Origin: SHYR01 sp036013055
GTDB lineage: Bacteria > Chloroflexota > Dehalococcoidia > UBA2979
Assembly: GCA_036013055.1 (NCBI GenBank)
Contig: DASCQM010000001.1
Location: forward strand, 1 to 64,000
Length of the DNA: 64,000 nt
Reading direction: 5' to 3'
Shown: piece after piece, positions 25,340 to 34,268 of the stretch
Layout: the number at the start of each line of letters is the position of its first letter
Numbering within the stretch: the first letter of the stretch is position 1
Notes under the pieces: generated by a model
The model's input: only the letters and a program-made list of their open reading frames with translations
What the model was told of the DNA's origin: nothing
Database searches by the model: none
Translations under genes and position numbers: made by a program

Positions 25340-26539
25340 TCAGGCGCCGTACTTCGCCAGGCGCCCAGCGTGCGCGAACGCTGTCGGCAGCACCTCGGCT
25401 GCCGGGATCGTGCCGAGTCCTCCGGTGGCACACAGCATTTCGCTGAAGCCGCGGGCGGCATCCCGTCGAACGGTCGCGCCGGAGAGCAGCAGGGGCACCG
25501 GGTGCCACGAGTGCGCGGCCAGTGTCGCCGGCGTCGAATGGTCGCCCGCGATGATCAGCACGTCCGGCTTCAGCGCGAGCAATTGCGGCAACTGGCGATC
25601 GAACTCGGCGATCGCCTCGACTTTGCGATTGAAGTCGCCGTCCTCGCCTGCCGCATCGGTCGCCTTGTAGTGCACGAAGAAGAAGTCGTAGTCGTCCCAG
25701 TGCCGCTCCAGCGCCTCGTACTGCGTCTGCAGCGAGTCACCCCCGTCGATGGACTCCATGCCGACGAGCCGGGCCAATCCGCGGTACATCGGGTAGACCG
25801 TGCAGGCGGCCGCGCGGAGCTTCCACAGTTCGGGGAGCTGCGGCAGCGAGGGCCGTGTCGACCAGCCGCGCAATGTCAGGTGGTTCGCCTGATCGCGATC
25901 CTTGATCAACTCACGGCCCGCCGCGATGAACTGGTTGAGCAGTTCGGCAGTGCGTGACGCCGTGTCGTCGATCGCCTCGACCGGCAGGGGCGGCTCGCCT
26001 TCGACCTGCGGGTCGGTCTCGGTCACCGCGGCGGAGAGTCCCTCGCCGCGCAGCACGAGCACGAAACGATGCTCACGCACAGCTTCGACGAAGACCTCTA
26101 CGCCGGGCAGTTCGATCGTCCGCAGTTGCTGTGCGATCTCGGCTGTGATTTCGGTCGCGACTCGGCCGGCTCGTCGGTCGGTGATCTTGCCGTCGCCATC
26201 GACGGTGCAGAGATTGCCGCGAGCAGCGAGATCGTTCGGACCGATCTCGAAGTCGATCCCGGTCGCCTCCAGCACGCCACGGCCGATGTCGAACTGCAGC
26301 GGGTCGAGCCCGAAGAGCGCCGTGTGGCCCGGCCCGGAGCCAACGGTGATGCCGTGACCGGCGGGCACCGTCTGACCGATCGCCCCCTCCTGCGCGAGGC
26401 GGTCGAGGTGTGGCGTCGCCGCCGTCTCCAACTCGCTACGTCCGCGCGGACCGGGCAGCCCGCCGAGCCCGTCGAGCACGCAGAGCACCACGCGGGTCTC
26501 CGCGGGGATGGAAAGTCGGCGAATCAGTTCAAGGTCCAC
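25340..26539 (-). CDS. apgM: 2,3-bisphosphoglycerate-independent phosphoglycerate mutase, archaeal type
   Basis: A 399-residue enzyme of the alkaline phosphatase superfamily interconverting 2- and 3-phosphoglycerate. Metal and catalytic elements are visible: VLCVLDGLGG near residue 20, VGSGPGHTALFG with the nucleophilic Ser about 68, and the C-terminal metal site LIIAGDHSTPATL. This is the aPGAM form rather than GpmI. The start is GTG 26539 with TAGCAT six bases upstream and no Shine-Dalgarno, so its mRNA is probably leaderless. Confidence 0.92.
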   Translation of the reverse strand: MDLELIRRLSIPAETRVVLCVLDGLGGLPGPRGRSELETAATPHLDRLAQEGAIGQTVPAGHGITVGSGPGHTALFGLDPLQFDIGRGVLEATGIDFEIGPNDLAARGNLCTVDGDGKITDRRAGRVATEITAEIAQQLRTIELPGVEVFVEAVREHRFVLVLRGEGLSAAVTETDPQVEGEPPLPVEAIDDTASRTAELLNQFIAAGRELIKDRDQANHLTLRGWSTRPSLPQLPELWKLRAAACTVYPMYRGLARLVGMESIDGGDSLQTQYEALERHWDDYDFFFVHYKATDAAGEDGDFNRKVEAIAEFDRQLPQLLALKPDVLIIAGDHSTPATLAAHSWHPVPLLLSGATVRRDAARGFSEMLCATGGLGTIPAAEVLPTAFAHAGRLAKYGA

Positions 26540-26545
26540 GAGCAG

Positions 26546-26574
26546 ATGCTAACGCGTCGGAGGCTCGCGGTCAG
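26546..26574 (-). promoter_or_regulatory. Promoter of apgM operon
   Basis: Minus-strand CTGACC (26569-26574), a 17-bp spacer, and TAGCAT (26546-26551), six bases before the GTG start. The transcript would begin at or next to the start codon. Confidence 0.5.
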
Positions 26575-26602
26575 TCGCGATCACGGGCGTTTGCGTGCGG
26601 TC

Positions 26603-27787
26603 TCAGGCGTCGAGCAGCGCATCGACGCCGGGCAGCGACTGTCCGGCAAGCATTGCGATGAAGGCGGTGCCGCCGGTCGAGATGTGGCTGACGAAGTCGC
26701 CCACGCCGGCGCGATGGATTGCCGCAGCCGTCTCGCCACCGCCGACGACGGTCGTGGCGTCGAGCGTCGCGAAGATCCGGGCGAGATCGAGCGAGCCATG
26801 CGCGAATCGCTCCTGCTCGAACATCCCCATCGGGCCGTTCCAGACGGCGGTGCGTGAGCCCTTCAGCGCCCGCGCGTACTTCTCAATCGTCGCCGGGCCG
26901 ATGTCGAGAATGCGCCAGCCACTGGGCACGTCGGAGGGTGCGACCACCGTCACGCTGCCACTCTCCGGCGCACCGTAGGAGACGACGACGTCGTCCGGCA
27001 GCAGGAACTCGATGTCATCGCGGGCACCGACGGAGGCCAGCACCTCGCGAGCGCGATCGACCTGCGCTTCTTCGTAGAGCGAGTCCTGTACGTCGTGGCC
27101 CTGCGCGACGAGGAATGTGTTCGCCATGCCACCGCCGATACAGACGACGTCCGCGCCCTCGCAGAGGTAGTCGAGGATCGGCAGCTTGTCCTGCGTCTTC
27201 GCGCCGCCGAGGACAAGACCAAACGGACGCTCGGGCGAGTGGGTTACCTCACTCAGGAAGTCGACCTCCCGCTCCATCAGCAGGCCCGCGACCGCCGGCA
27301 GGTGCTCGGGGATGCCGACGATCGACGCGTGGGCGCGGTGGGCGGTCCCGAACGCGTCACTCACGTAGATGTCGGCCAGACTCGCAAGCTCGCGCGCGAA
27401 GTCGGGATCGTTGTCTGTCTCTTCCGGGTGGAAGCGAACGTTCTCGAGTAGCAGCACGCCACCGGGTTCGAGAGCCGCGACGGCCGCATTGGCAGCCGGG
27501 CCGACGCACTCGTCGGCGCTGGCAACTGGCGCCTCAAGCAGACGCGAAAGATGCGCCGCCACCGGAGCGTTGCGCTGGGCGTCGACGACCTCGCCACGCG
27601 GCCGTCCGCGATGCGAGCAGATGACGATCTTTGCTCCCGCCGCGCGGAGAGTCTCGATCGTCTGGATCGATTCGCGGAGCCGAGTGTCGTCTACGACCCC
27701 GCCCTCATCCACCTGGACGTTGTAGTCGACACGAAGGAGGACGCGCTTCCCGGCGACATCAATATCGCGGACCGTCTGCTTCTTCAT
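26603..27787 (-). CDS. pgk: Phosphoglycerate kinase
   Basis: A 394-residue glycolytic kinase. The N-terminus KRVLLRVDYNVQVDEGGVVD, the substrate motifs ICSHRGRPRGEV and LLLENVRFHPEE, and the C-terminal VGGGETAAAIHRAG nucleotide loop (usual GGGDTxxA, here Glu) are clear. LVLGGAKTQDK is the hinge-region motif. The start ATG 27787 has GAAGGGG upstream. It is 63 bases before apgM in the same direction. Confidence 0.96.
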   Translation of the reverse strand: MKKQTVRDIDVAGKRVLLRVDYNVQVDEGGVVDDTRLRESIQTIETLRAAGAKIVICSHRGRPRGEVVDAQRNAPVAAHLSRLLEAPVASADECVGPAANAAVAALEPGGVLLLENVRFHPEETDNDPDFARELASLADIYVSDAFGTAHRAHASIVGIPEHLPAVAGLLMEREVDFLSEVTHSPERPFGLVLGGAKTQDKLPILDYLCEGADVVCIGGGMANTFLVAQGHDVQDSLYEEAQVDRAREVLASVGARDDIEFLLPDDVVVSYGAPESGSVTVVAPSDVPSGWRILDIGPATIEKYARALKGSRTAVWNGPMGMFEQERFAHGSLDLARIFATLDATTVVGGGETAAAIHRAGVGDFVSHISTGGTAFIAMLAGQSLPGVDALLDA

Positions 27788-27891
27788 CGGGCGATCACAC
27801 CCCTTCGCGATCGCACCATACGGACACGCTCGCGCTATGCGCTACTAGAGATATCAACAGTCCTGTGGCAGTGAAATCAACGCTTCCGACG

Positions 27892-28920
27892 TCAGAACTT
27901 GCGACCGGCTGCCGCGCCTGCGAACTGGGAACACGCATCCAGCGCCTCGGCGCTCAGTCCGACCGCGCTCAGGGCGCCGAGAGCTGCCCCGACTCGCTCC
28001 TCGGCGAAGCGCTCCGTCGCGGTGCGCCCCCCGAGCCGCTCCACCAGCTCGGCCAGCTCGGTGACATCGTCGCCGGGTGCGCCGGGCGTCGCGTAGGCGG
28101 CCGCTAGCCGATCGGCCTCGTCGCCACCCGCCTCAATCGCGACGATCACCGGCAGCGTCATCTTGCGCGATCGGAGGTCGTCGCCGACCGGCTTGCCGGT
28201 CACCGCTTCGTCGCCCCAGATGCCGAGGACATCATCGACCGCCTGAAACGCGAGCCCCACCTGCTCGCCGAAATCGTGGAGCGCGGCAACATGGGCATCC
28301 GGCGCACCGCCGAGCAACGCACCGATCGCGAACGGGGCGGCAAACATCGCAGCAGTCTTGCCGCGCGCCATCGCGAGATATTGATCGCGTGAGACGGTCT
28401 CGCGGGTCTCGAAAGAGATATCGAGATACTGACCATGCACCAGGTTGATGCAGGTCTCGTCGAGCCGTCGGATCGCCTCGATCGCGCGGTCAGGCGCGAT
28501 GTCGCGGTCCAGCAGCCGGTGCATCGCCAGCCGCGCCAGCGTGAACATGCCGTCGCCCGTGTTGATCGCCTGTGCCGTGCCAGCGAAGGTCCAGAGCGTC
28601 GCCCGCCCTCGTCGGTTCGGACTGGCGTCTTCGATGTCGTCGTGGAGCAGCGAGAAGTTGTGCACCAGCTCCACCGCAGCGGCAGCGGGCACCGCCTGCT
28701 CGGCCGAGCCGCCGACGAACTCCGCGGCCATCAGCAGTGCGACGGGCCGCATCGACTTCCCGCCGCTGGCGTCGACGGGCGTGCCGTCTTCGGTCTCCCA
28801 GCCAAGGTGGTAGCGCATCCAGCGGAACAACTCGTCGTCGCTCTCACCGACGACGGCGCGCATCTCTTCGACGATCAACGGCCTGTAGCGCTCGATCCGC
28901 TGCTCCAGCGACTCAGGCAC
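27892..28920 (-). CDS. Polyprenyl (geranylgeranyl/farnesyl) diphosphate synthase
   Basis: A 342-residue trans-prenyltransferase. The first aspartate-rich motif is LLHDDIEDASPNRRGR, the second is AVDDVLGIWGD; GKSMRPVALLMAAEF near residue 53 is the usual diphosphate-binding region. It condenses isopentenyl diphosphate onto allylic primers; chain length is not certain from the residues before the first motif (ELVHNFSL). It overlaps the preceding acylase stop by eight bases. Confidence 0.9.
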   Translation of the reverse strand: MPESLEQRIERYRPLIVEEMRAVVGESDDELFRWMRYHLGWETEDGTPVDASGGKSMRPVALLMAAEFVGGSAEQAVPAAAAVELVHNFSLLHDDIEDASPNRRGRATLWTFAGTAQAINTGDGMFTLARLAMHRLLDRDIAPDRAIEAIRRLDETCINLVHGQYLDISFETRETVSRDQYLAMARGKTAAMFAAPFAIGALLGGAPDAHVAALHDFGEQVGLAFQAVDDVLGIWGDEAVTGKPVGDDLRSRKMTLPVIVAIEAGGDEADRLAAAYATPGAPGDDVTELAELVERLGGRTATERFAEERVGAALGALSAVGLSAEALDACSQFAGAAAGRKF

Positions 28921-31294
28921 CGCTTGCCTCCGGCGTCAGGCGCAGGACGTGCTCGGTCTCCAGCTCGATCGCGGTACGTGAGTACGGCAGCGGGCGGAAC
29001 TCCCCCGCCAGGTACTCGGCGGCGCTGTCGTCATATCGAGCGTGCCCCGGGATACCCGAGTTGCCCGTCGGCAACTGGAAGACCGACCGGTCGAAATCTG
29101 CGAGGTCGATCACCTGCCGGTACGCAGCGGTGTAGCCGCGCCCCTCCACCCCATGCCAGACGGTGTAGCCACCCGTGTTCACGGTATTCATGTCCCCACC
29201 ATACGGGTACGGGCCACGAGAGAAGCGAGGTCCCAGCACCGGCACGGCGCGCAGCGCGTGAGCGGGTCGCAGGCCATGCACCGCTCCCCAGCTCCACGCG
29301 CTCGCGTCTGACCCAAGTTCCCGCCGCAGGCGCACGATCGCACGTCCGACGGCCGCGCGCAGGATGCGGTCGCGATCGTCGTCGTCCGCGAGCCACGGCT
29401 CGCGCGGGTGTTGCAGCACGTCGATCAGCGGACCCTGCAGGCGGTAGTGAAACGTCGACGATGGGGCCGCGCGGCCGACGCCCTCGCCGAGTACGACGGG
29501 CGCGTGCAGACCAGCGACACGTCCGACGAGCACGCGCGCCAGTTCCGTGTAGGTGTGTTCCAGCACCGCCGCCGCCGCGCTGTCGGTGGAGAGCTGGCCG
29601 TCCCACGCAGCGAGATGCCCGCCGACTGTGCTGTTGACGTCGACCGAGCCTCGGTCGAGCAGGAGATCGCGCAGCATCAGCATCGGCCGTGACGACTCGT
29701 CCATCTGGATCGCCGTCATCGAGTCGATGTCATGCGTCGGACGTGCATCGAGTAGCTCGCGGATGCGCTCGGCGCGCCACGGCTCGTACCACTCCTCGCC
29801 GAGTTCGTGATCGCTCCCGGGCGCGTTGTTCGCCGAGATCACGGCGCCAGCGGGTGGGTCGACGAGTCGCGGCAACTGGCTCGGTACCAGCGGCGCCGAC
29901 GGCCCGGCCGATCGCGCGCCGTCCTGCGGCAGCAGGCCCTCCCCCCGTGCGCGCTCCGGGACACGTCCGACGAGCCGGTAGCCGATGCCACCCTCGACGC
30001 TCGCCCACACGAAGTTGAATGACGCGCCTGCCCAGCGATCGAGCGCCGCCTCGAACGTCGCCGCGTCGGTGGAACGGGCGATGCCGAGAAACGCCGATGC
30101 GAGTTCGCCGTCTTCGAGCGCCGTCGATCGCAACGCGACCGCCCTGCCCTCGCCGGCGATCGCCGGCCCGATTACCGGACCGTGGCGCGTCTCCAGCACG
30201 CGCTCCTCGACCGTCTCGCCGCCGCGCACGGCGAAGCGCTCGACACGCATCGCGCCGCTGACCCAGCCCTGAGGCGTGAGGTAGCGCGCAGGGTCATCCG
30301 GATCGACGGTCTCGATGTAGCAGTCGCTGACATCGGCGACGCCCGCCGTGATGCCCCACGCGACCCGCCCGTTGTGGCCACTCGCGAAGCCGGGGATCCC
30401 GGGCACGTCGGCCCCGATCACGTCGAGTTGATCGCCCTGCACGTGGCTGACGTGGAAGAGACCGGGTACCTGCGCAGCCAGATGCGGATCGTTCGCGAGC
30501 AGCGGCGCTCCGCCGGCGGTCCGATGCCCGGAGATCGCCCATCCATTCGAGGCCGGCGCGACCAGCAGTCCGGCGTTCTGCGCGGCCTCATGGCCGGCGA
30601 GCAGTCGCTCGACCGCGTCAGCATGCTCTCCACGCGTCGATGTGACGGCGTCCTCCGGGTAGCCGCGGTCGAGCTCGATCATCCGCTCCGGGCCAAGGTC
30701 AGCGAGCAATCGCTCGCGCAGCAGTTCGGTGTCCCAGTTGCCGGCGAAGCTGAAGGAGAGCAACCGTCCGACCAGCAGCGTGTGCTCGGCGCTCCACGGC
30801 TCCGGAGCGCGACCAACCACGGCGTATTCCGGCGGCAGCGCGGGCAGCGAGTCGATGCCAGCGTTCACGCCACGCGCGTAGGCACGGAGCAGCAGCGCAT
30901 CCTCGTCCGGTGTCTTCAGCAGGTCGCCACGCGCACGCTCGGCAAGCCCCAGTCGACGCATGAAGCGGTCCGCTTCCAGCGACCCCACCCCGCCGATCTC
31001 GGCGACACGCCCGGCCGCGAGCAGGCGCATCGTGTCCATCTGGAAGAGCCGATCCTGTGCATGCACGAAGCCCTGCCCAAAGATCGCGTCCTCGTCGCTC
31101 GTTGCGGTGATGTGCGGCACGCCAGCGCGGTCGCGTCGCACCTCGATCGGTGCGCGCAGACCTGCGACGTCGATGCGCCCACTCAGTCGCGGATGTGAGC
31201 GGGTGCAGGCCGCGATCGCGAGCGCCTTCGCCACGCCCGCGGCCTGCCCGCCGAGCTGCAACGCACGCGAGATCAGCCGTCCGACGTCCGCCAT
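28913..31294 (-). CDS. Penicillin acylase family Ntn hydrolase
   Basis: A 793-residue protein of peptidase family S45. The alpha-chain part has RDRAGVPHITATSDEDAIFG and the signature FVHAQDRLFQMD; the likely autoprocessing site and nucleophilic Ser lie in VAPASNGWAISG near residue 255, followed by ANDPHL. The C-terminal part has SGNSGIPGHARYDD-like ending (GNSGIPGHARYD), typical of the family. Real substrates may be acyl-homoserine lactones or other amides rather than beta-lactams. I chose ATG 31294 because the upstream frame is antisense-like. It has no clear signal peptide, only a weakly hydrophobic N-terminus. Confidence 0.88.
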   Translation of the reverse strand: MADVGRLISRALQLGGQAAGVAKALAIAACTRSHPRLSGRIDVAGLRAPIEVRRDRAGVPHITATSDEDAIFGQGFVHAQDRLFQMDTMRLLAAGRVAEIGGVGSLEADRFMRRLGLAERARGDLLKTPDEDALLLRAYARGVNAGIDSLPALPPEYAVVGRAPEPWSAEHTLLVGRLLSFSFAGNWDTELLRERLLADLGPERMIELDRGYPEDAVTSTRGEHADAVERLLAGHEAAQNAGLLVAPASNGWAISGHRTAGGAPLLANDPHLAAQVPGLFHVSHVQGDQLDVIGADVPGIPGFASGHNGRVAWGITAGVADVSDCYIETVDPDDPARYLTPQGWVSGAMRVERFAVRGGETVEERVLETRHGPVIGPAIAGEGRAVALRSTALEDGELASAFLGIARSTDAATFEAALDRWAGASFNFVWASVEGGIGYRLVGRVPERARGEGLLPQDGARSAGPSAPLVPSQLPRLVDPPAGAVISANNAPGSDHELGEEWYEPWRAERIRELLDARPTHDIDSMTAIQMDESSRPMLMLRDLLLDRGSVDVNSTVGGHLAAWDGQLSTDSAAAAVLEHTYTELARVLVGRVAGLHAPVVLGEGVGRAAPSSTFHYRLQGPLIDVLQHPREPWLADDDDRDRILRAAVGRAIVRLRRELGSDASAWSWGAVHGLRPAHALRAVPVLGPRFSRGPYPYGGDMNTVNTGGYTVWHGVEGRGYTAAYRQVIDLADFDRSVFQLPTGNSGIPGHARYDDSAAEYLAGEFRPLPYSRTAIELETEHVLRLTPEASGA

Positions 31295-31322
31295 CAGGCT
31301 GACTGCCTCATGCGGATCTGGG

Positions 31323-31766
31323 CTAATCGACGCGGTCGAGCGCGTTGAGCTTGTCGAGGCGCGGCTGGTGGCGTCCGCCCTCGAATGACGCGTCGCGGAA
31401 GGCTTGCACCACGTCGCTGGCCGCGCCGCGGCCGATTGCCCACGCGCCCATGCAGAGCACATTCGCATCGGTGTGCTCGCGCGAGCGGCGAGCGGAGAAG
31501 GTGTCGTGGCAGAGCGCCGCGCGCACGCCTCGGATCTTGTTCGCGACGATCGAGGGTCCAACGCCGTTCGAGCAGATCAGGATGCCGATCTCCTGCTCAC
31601 CGGCAGAGACCGCCTGTGCGAGCGGGATCGCGATGTCAGGATAGTCGCAGGACCGCTCGGAGTCGGTGCCGTAGTCGGTGATCTCGTCGCCTGACTCGGC
31701 GAGCTCGGCGCGCAGAAGTTCCTTCAGCGCGAACCCGGCGTGATCAGAACCGATGGCGATGCGCAC
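31323..31766 (-). CDS. rpiB: Ribose-5-phosphate isomerase B
   Basis: A 147-residue enzyme of the RpiB/LacAB family interconverting ribose and ribulose 5-phosphate. MRIAIGSDHAGFALKELL is the classic N-terminus, ICSNGVGPSIVANKIRGVRA holds the catalytic Cys (ICSNG where many have ICGTG), and AALCHDTFSARRSREHTDAN carries the phosphate-binding residues. The start GTG follows AAGGAG. Confidence 0.94.
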   Translation of the reverse strand: MRIAIGSDHAGFALKELLRAELAESGDEITDYGTDSERSCDYPDIAIPLAQAVSAGEQEIGILICSNGVGPSIVANKIRGVRAALCHDTFSARRSREHTDANVLCMGAWAIGRGAASDVVQAFRDASFEGGRHQPRLDKLNALDRVD

Positions 31767-31842
31767 CGTGGGTGCTCCTTAGCGAACGACGCTCGTGATC
31801 AAATCGTACACGAGCCGGTGACTGAAGACGGATCAGTGGGTC

Positions 31843-32445
31843 TCAACCCGCGCCCGACAGCCCCAGATCCGCTCTGCTCACGCCGCCCTCGCGCAGCAGC
31901 TGCGGCGGCTCGACTGAGAGATCGACGACGGTCGAGGCGACGCCGCCGTTTCGCGTACCACCGTCGAGCACCAGCATCGACTCGCCGAACGCCGCGGCGA
32001 CATCTGCCGCCGATCTCGCCGGTTCTTCGCCGTGAAAGTTCGCCGACGTCACCGCCAGCGCCCCACCGCAGGCGCGGATCACGGAGCGCGCCAGTGCGTC
32101 GTCCGGCACCCGCAGTCCCAGCGTGCCTTCGTCGGTGGTAACGACGTCGGCGAAGCCCTGCTCCACACGCACGATCGCAGTCACCGCGCCCGGCCAGAAA
32201 CGCGTGACCGTGTCGAGCGCGTTCGCGTCAGCGAGGTGTGGCGTCGCGTCCTCGGCGGTGTCGAGCAGCACCGCGATCGGTTGGTCGGCGGCGCGGCCCT
32301 TCAGCTCGGCGAGCCGGCGCACGGCGTCCGAGTGATCGAGGGTCGCGGCGAGGCCGTAGACGGTGTCGGTCGGGATCGCGACGACGCTGCCATCGAGCAG
32401 CGCCTGCACCACTTCGTCGACGCGGTCGCGCGGGATGATCGGCAC
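31843..32445 (-). CDS. tsaC: L-threonylcarbamoyladenylate synthase (Sua5/YrdC/TsaC)
   Basis: A 200-residue YrdC-domain protein that makes threonylcarbamoyl-AMP for the t6A37 modification of ANN-reading tRNAs. Signature PTDTVYGLAATLDH is near residue 21, KGRAADQPI follows, and FWPGAVTAIV and LGLRVPD are present. It lacks the extra Sua5 domain. Start GTG 32445 follows GAGGAGG. It is divergent from guaA. Confidence 0.93.
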   Translation of the reverse strand: MPIIPRDRVDEVVQALLDGSVVAIPTDTVYGLAATLDHSDAVRRLAELKGRAADQPIAVLLDTAEDATPHLADANALDTVTRFWPGAVTAIVRVEQGFADVVTTDEGTLGLRVPDDALARSVIRACGGALAVTSANFHGEEPARSAADVAAAFGESMLVLDGGTRNGGVASTVVDLSVEPPQLLREGGVSRADLGLSGAG

Positions 32446-32496
32446 CGAATGGCCTCCTCAACAAGGCGTCTGCCGCAACGCTACCACCGGCCACCG

Positions 32497-32525
32497 TTGC
32501 GGCCACCATTGCTCCCCGATACGAT
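32497..32525 (+). promoter_or_regulatory. Promoter of guaA / purine run
   Basis: TTGCGG (32497-32502), 17-bp spacer, TACGAT (32520-32525), in the tsaC-guaA divergent gap. Transcription would begin near 32532, about 33 bases before the proposed guaA start. Confidence 0.55.
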
Positions 32526-32564
32526 GCGTCCCTAGCGGGCTCCCCACAGTCCTTCGAGGCTCAA

Positions 32565-34232
32565 TTGGTCGAACCGACCGAGTCAGCCGCACCGGCGGAT
32601 CGGATCCGCACTTCCGGCGATACCGAGGTAGCTACCTACCTCGAGATCGCGGAGGCGCGTGAGCCCGGCCAGGTGCTGACACCCGCCCCTAACGCGCCGG
32701 ACGCCGTCGCCGTGATCGACTTCGGGTCGCAGTACTCGATGCTGATCACGCGCCGTATCCGTGAGGCCGGCGTCTACTCCGAACTGATCGCGTGGGACGC
32801 CCCCGCTGAGGCACTCAACCATCTGCAGGTGAAGGCCTTCGTACTTTCCGGCGGCCCTGCGTCCGTCTACGAGGACGGCGCCCCTACCCTGCCGCCGTAC
32901 GTCCTCGGCTCCGGCCTCCCGGTGCTCGGCATCTGCTACGGGATGCAATTGCTCACCCACGCCCTCGGCGGCCGCGTCGAACCATCGGACAGCCGCGAAT
33001 ACGGCCAGGCCGTACTGAACATCTCGGATGGATCGACGGCACTGCTCGCCGATCTACCGTCATCGATGCCCGTGTGGATGTCCCATGGCGACCGCATCAT
33101 CGAAATGCCAACCGGCTTCCGCTCGATCGCTCAGTCAGACAACTCGCCGATTGCCGCGATGACCGACGACGCCGGTCACCTCGCCATCCAGTTCCACCCC
33201 GAGGTCGTTCACACGCCGCAGGGCAGCGAACTGATCGCGAACTTCCTCTTCAAGATCGCCGGCTGCGAGCCGACATGGACCGCACAGTCCTTCGTCGAGG
33301 AATCGATCGCGACGATCCGCGCGCAGGTTGGCGACGGGCAGGTGATCTGTGCGCTTTCCGGCGGCGTCGACTCGGCGGTCGCTGCGACGCTCGTACACCG
33401 CGCCGTTGGCGACCAGTTGACGTGCATCTTCGTCGACAACGGCCTGCTCCGTGCCGAGGAGCCAGCGAGGGTCGTGAGCACCTTCCGCGAGAACATCGCG
33501 ATCAACCTGATCCATGTCGATGCGGTCGACCGCTTCCTGGGCGACCTTGCCGAGGTGACCAATCCGGAGACGAAGCGCAAGCGCATCGGTGAGACGTTCA
33601 TCCGCATCTTCGAGGAAGAGGCTCGCGCGCTCGGCGAGGTCGACTTCATCTGCCAGGGCACGACGTACCCGGACGTGATCGAGTCCGCCGGTGCGGGCGG
33701 CGGCGCGGCCAAGGTGATCAAGTCGCACCACAACGTCGGCGGACTACCGAAGGACATGAAGCTCTCGCTCGTCGAGCCGTTGCGCAACCTCTTCAAGGAC
33801 GAGGTGCGCAAGGTTGGCGAGGAGCTGGGCCTGCCGCGCGAGATGGTACAGCGCCAGCCGTTCCCCGGCCCCGGTCTCGCGATCCGCGTGATGGGCGACG
33901 TGACTCGCGACAAGCTGGAAGTGCTGCGCGCCGCCGACTGGGTCGTGATGGACGAGATCAAGAAGGCTGCGAAGTACTACGACCTCTGGCAGTCGTTCGC
34001 GGTGCTCACCGAGGGCCGCACCGTCGGCGTGCAGGGCGACTACCGTACGTACGGCCACTGCATCGCCCTGCGCTGCGTAACCGCCGAGGACGCGATGACC
34101 GCCGACTGGGCGCGCCTGCCGTATGACCTGCTGGCATCAATCTCAAGCCGCATCACCAACGAAGTGCCGGAAGTGAACCGCGTGGTCTACGACATCACGT
34201 CGAAACCGCCGGGCACCATCGAGTGGGAGTGA
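32565..34232 (+). CDS. guaA: GMP synthase (glutamine-hydrolysing)
   Basis: A 555-residue enzyme that aminates XMP to GMP. The class I glutaminase domain starts VAVIDFGSQYSMLI near residue 48, with the catalytic Cys in LGICYGMQLL (about 124). The ATP-pyrophosphatase domain has the P-loop ALSGGVDSAVAAT, and the C-terminal dimerisation domain ends RVVYDITSKPPGTIEWE, as usual. The start is uncertain: TTG 32565 lies just after GAGG and fits the promoter, but leaves about 45 residues before the conserved part; GTG 32673 is an alternative. It heads the purine gene run. Confidence 0.95.
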   Translation: MVEPTESAAPADRIRTSGDTEVATYLEIAEAREPGQVLTPAPNAPDAVAVIDFGSQYSMLITRRIREAGVYSELIAWDAPAEALNHLQVKAFVLSGGPASVYEDGAPTLPPYVLGSGLPVLGICYGMQLLTHALGGRVEPSDSREYGQAVLNISDGSTALLADLPSSMPVWMSHGDRIIEMPTGFRSIAQSDNSPIAAMTDDAGHLAIQFHPEVVHTPQGSELIANFLFKIAGCEPTWTAQSFVEESIATIRAQVGDGQVICALSGGVDSAVAATLVHRAVGDQLTCIFVDNGLLRAEEPARVVSTFRENIAINLIHVDAVDRFLGDLAEVTNPETKRKRIGETFIRIFEEEARALGEVDFICQGTTYPDVIESAGAGGGAAKVIKSHHNVGGLPKDMKLSLVEPLRNLFKDEVRKVGEELGLPREMVQRQPFPGPGLAIRVMGDVTRDKLEVLRAADWVVMDEIKKAAKYYDLWQSFAVLTEGRTVGVQGDYRTYGHCIALRCVTAEDAMTADWARLPYDLLASISSRITNEVPEVNRVVYDITSKPPGTIEWE

Positions 34233-34268
34233 TCGGCGAGTGGGAGTAGCAGTAATGGAGACGGCGGG

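Noticed and set aside
28913..31561. Starting the penicillin-acylase gene at 31561
   Set aside because: The first 89 codons lie antisense-like over rpiB and are Ser/Arg/Ala-rich; the family-like N-terminus begins at 31294.
32446..32564. Purine riboswitch upstream of guaA
   Set aside because: The proposed 5-prime leader is only about 33 bases and lacks the conserved three-way junction.
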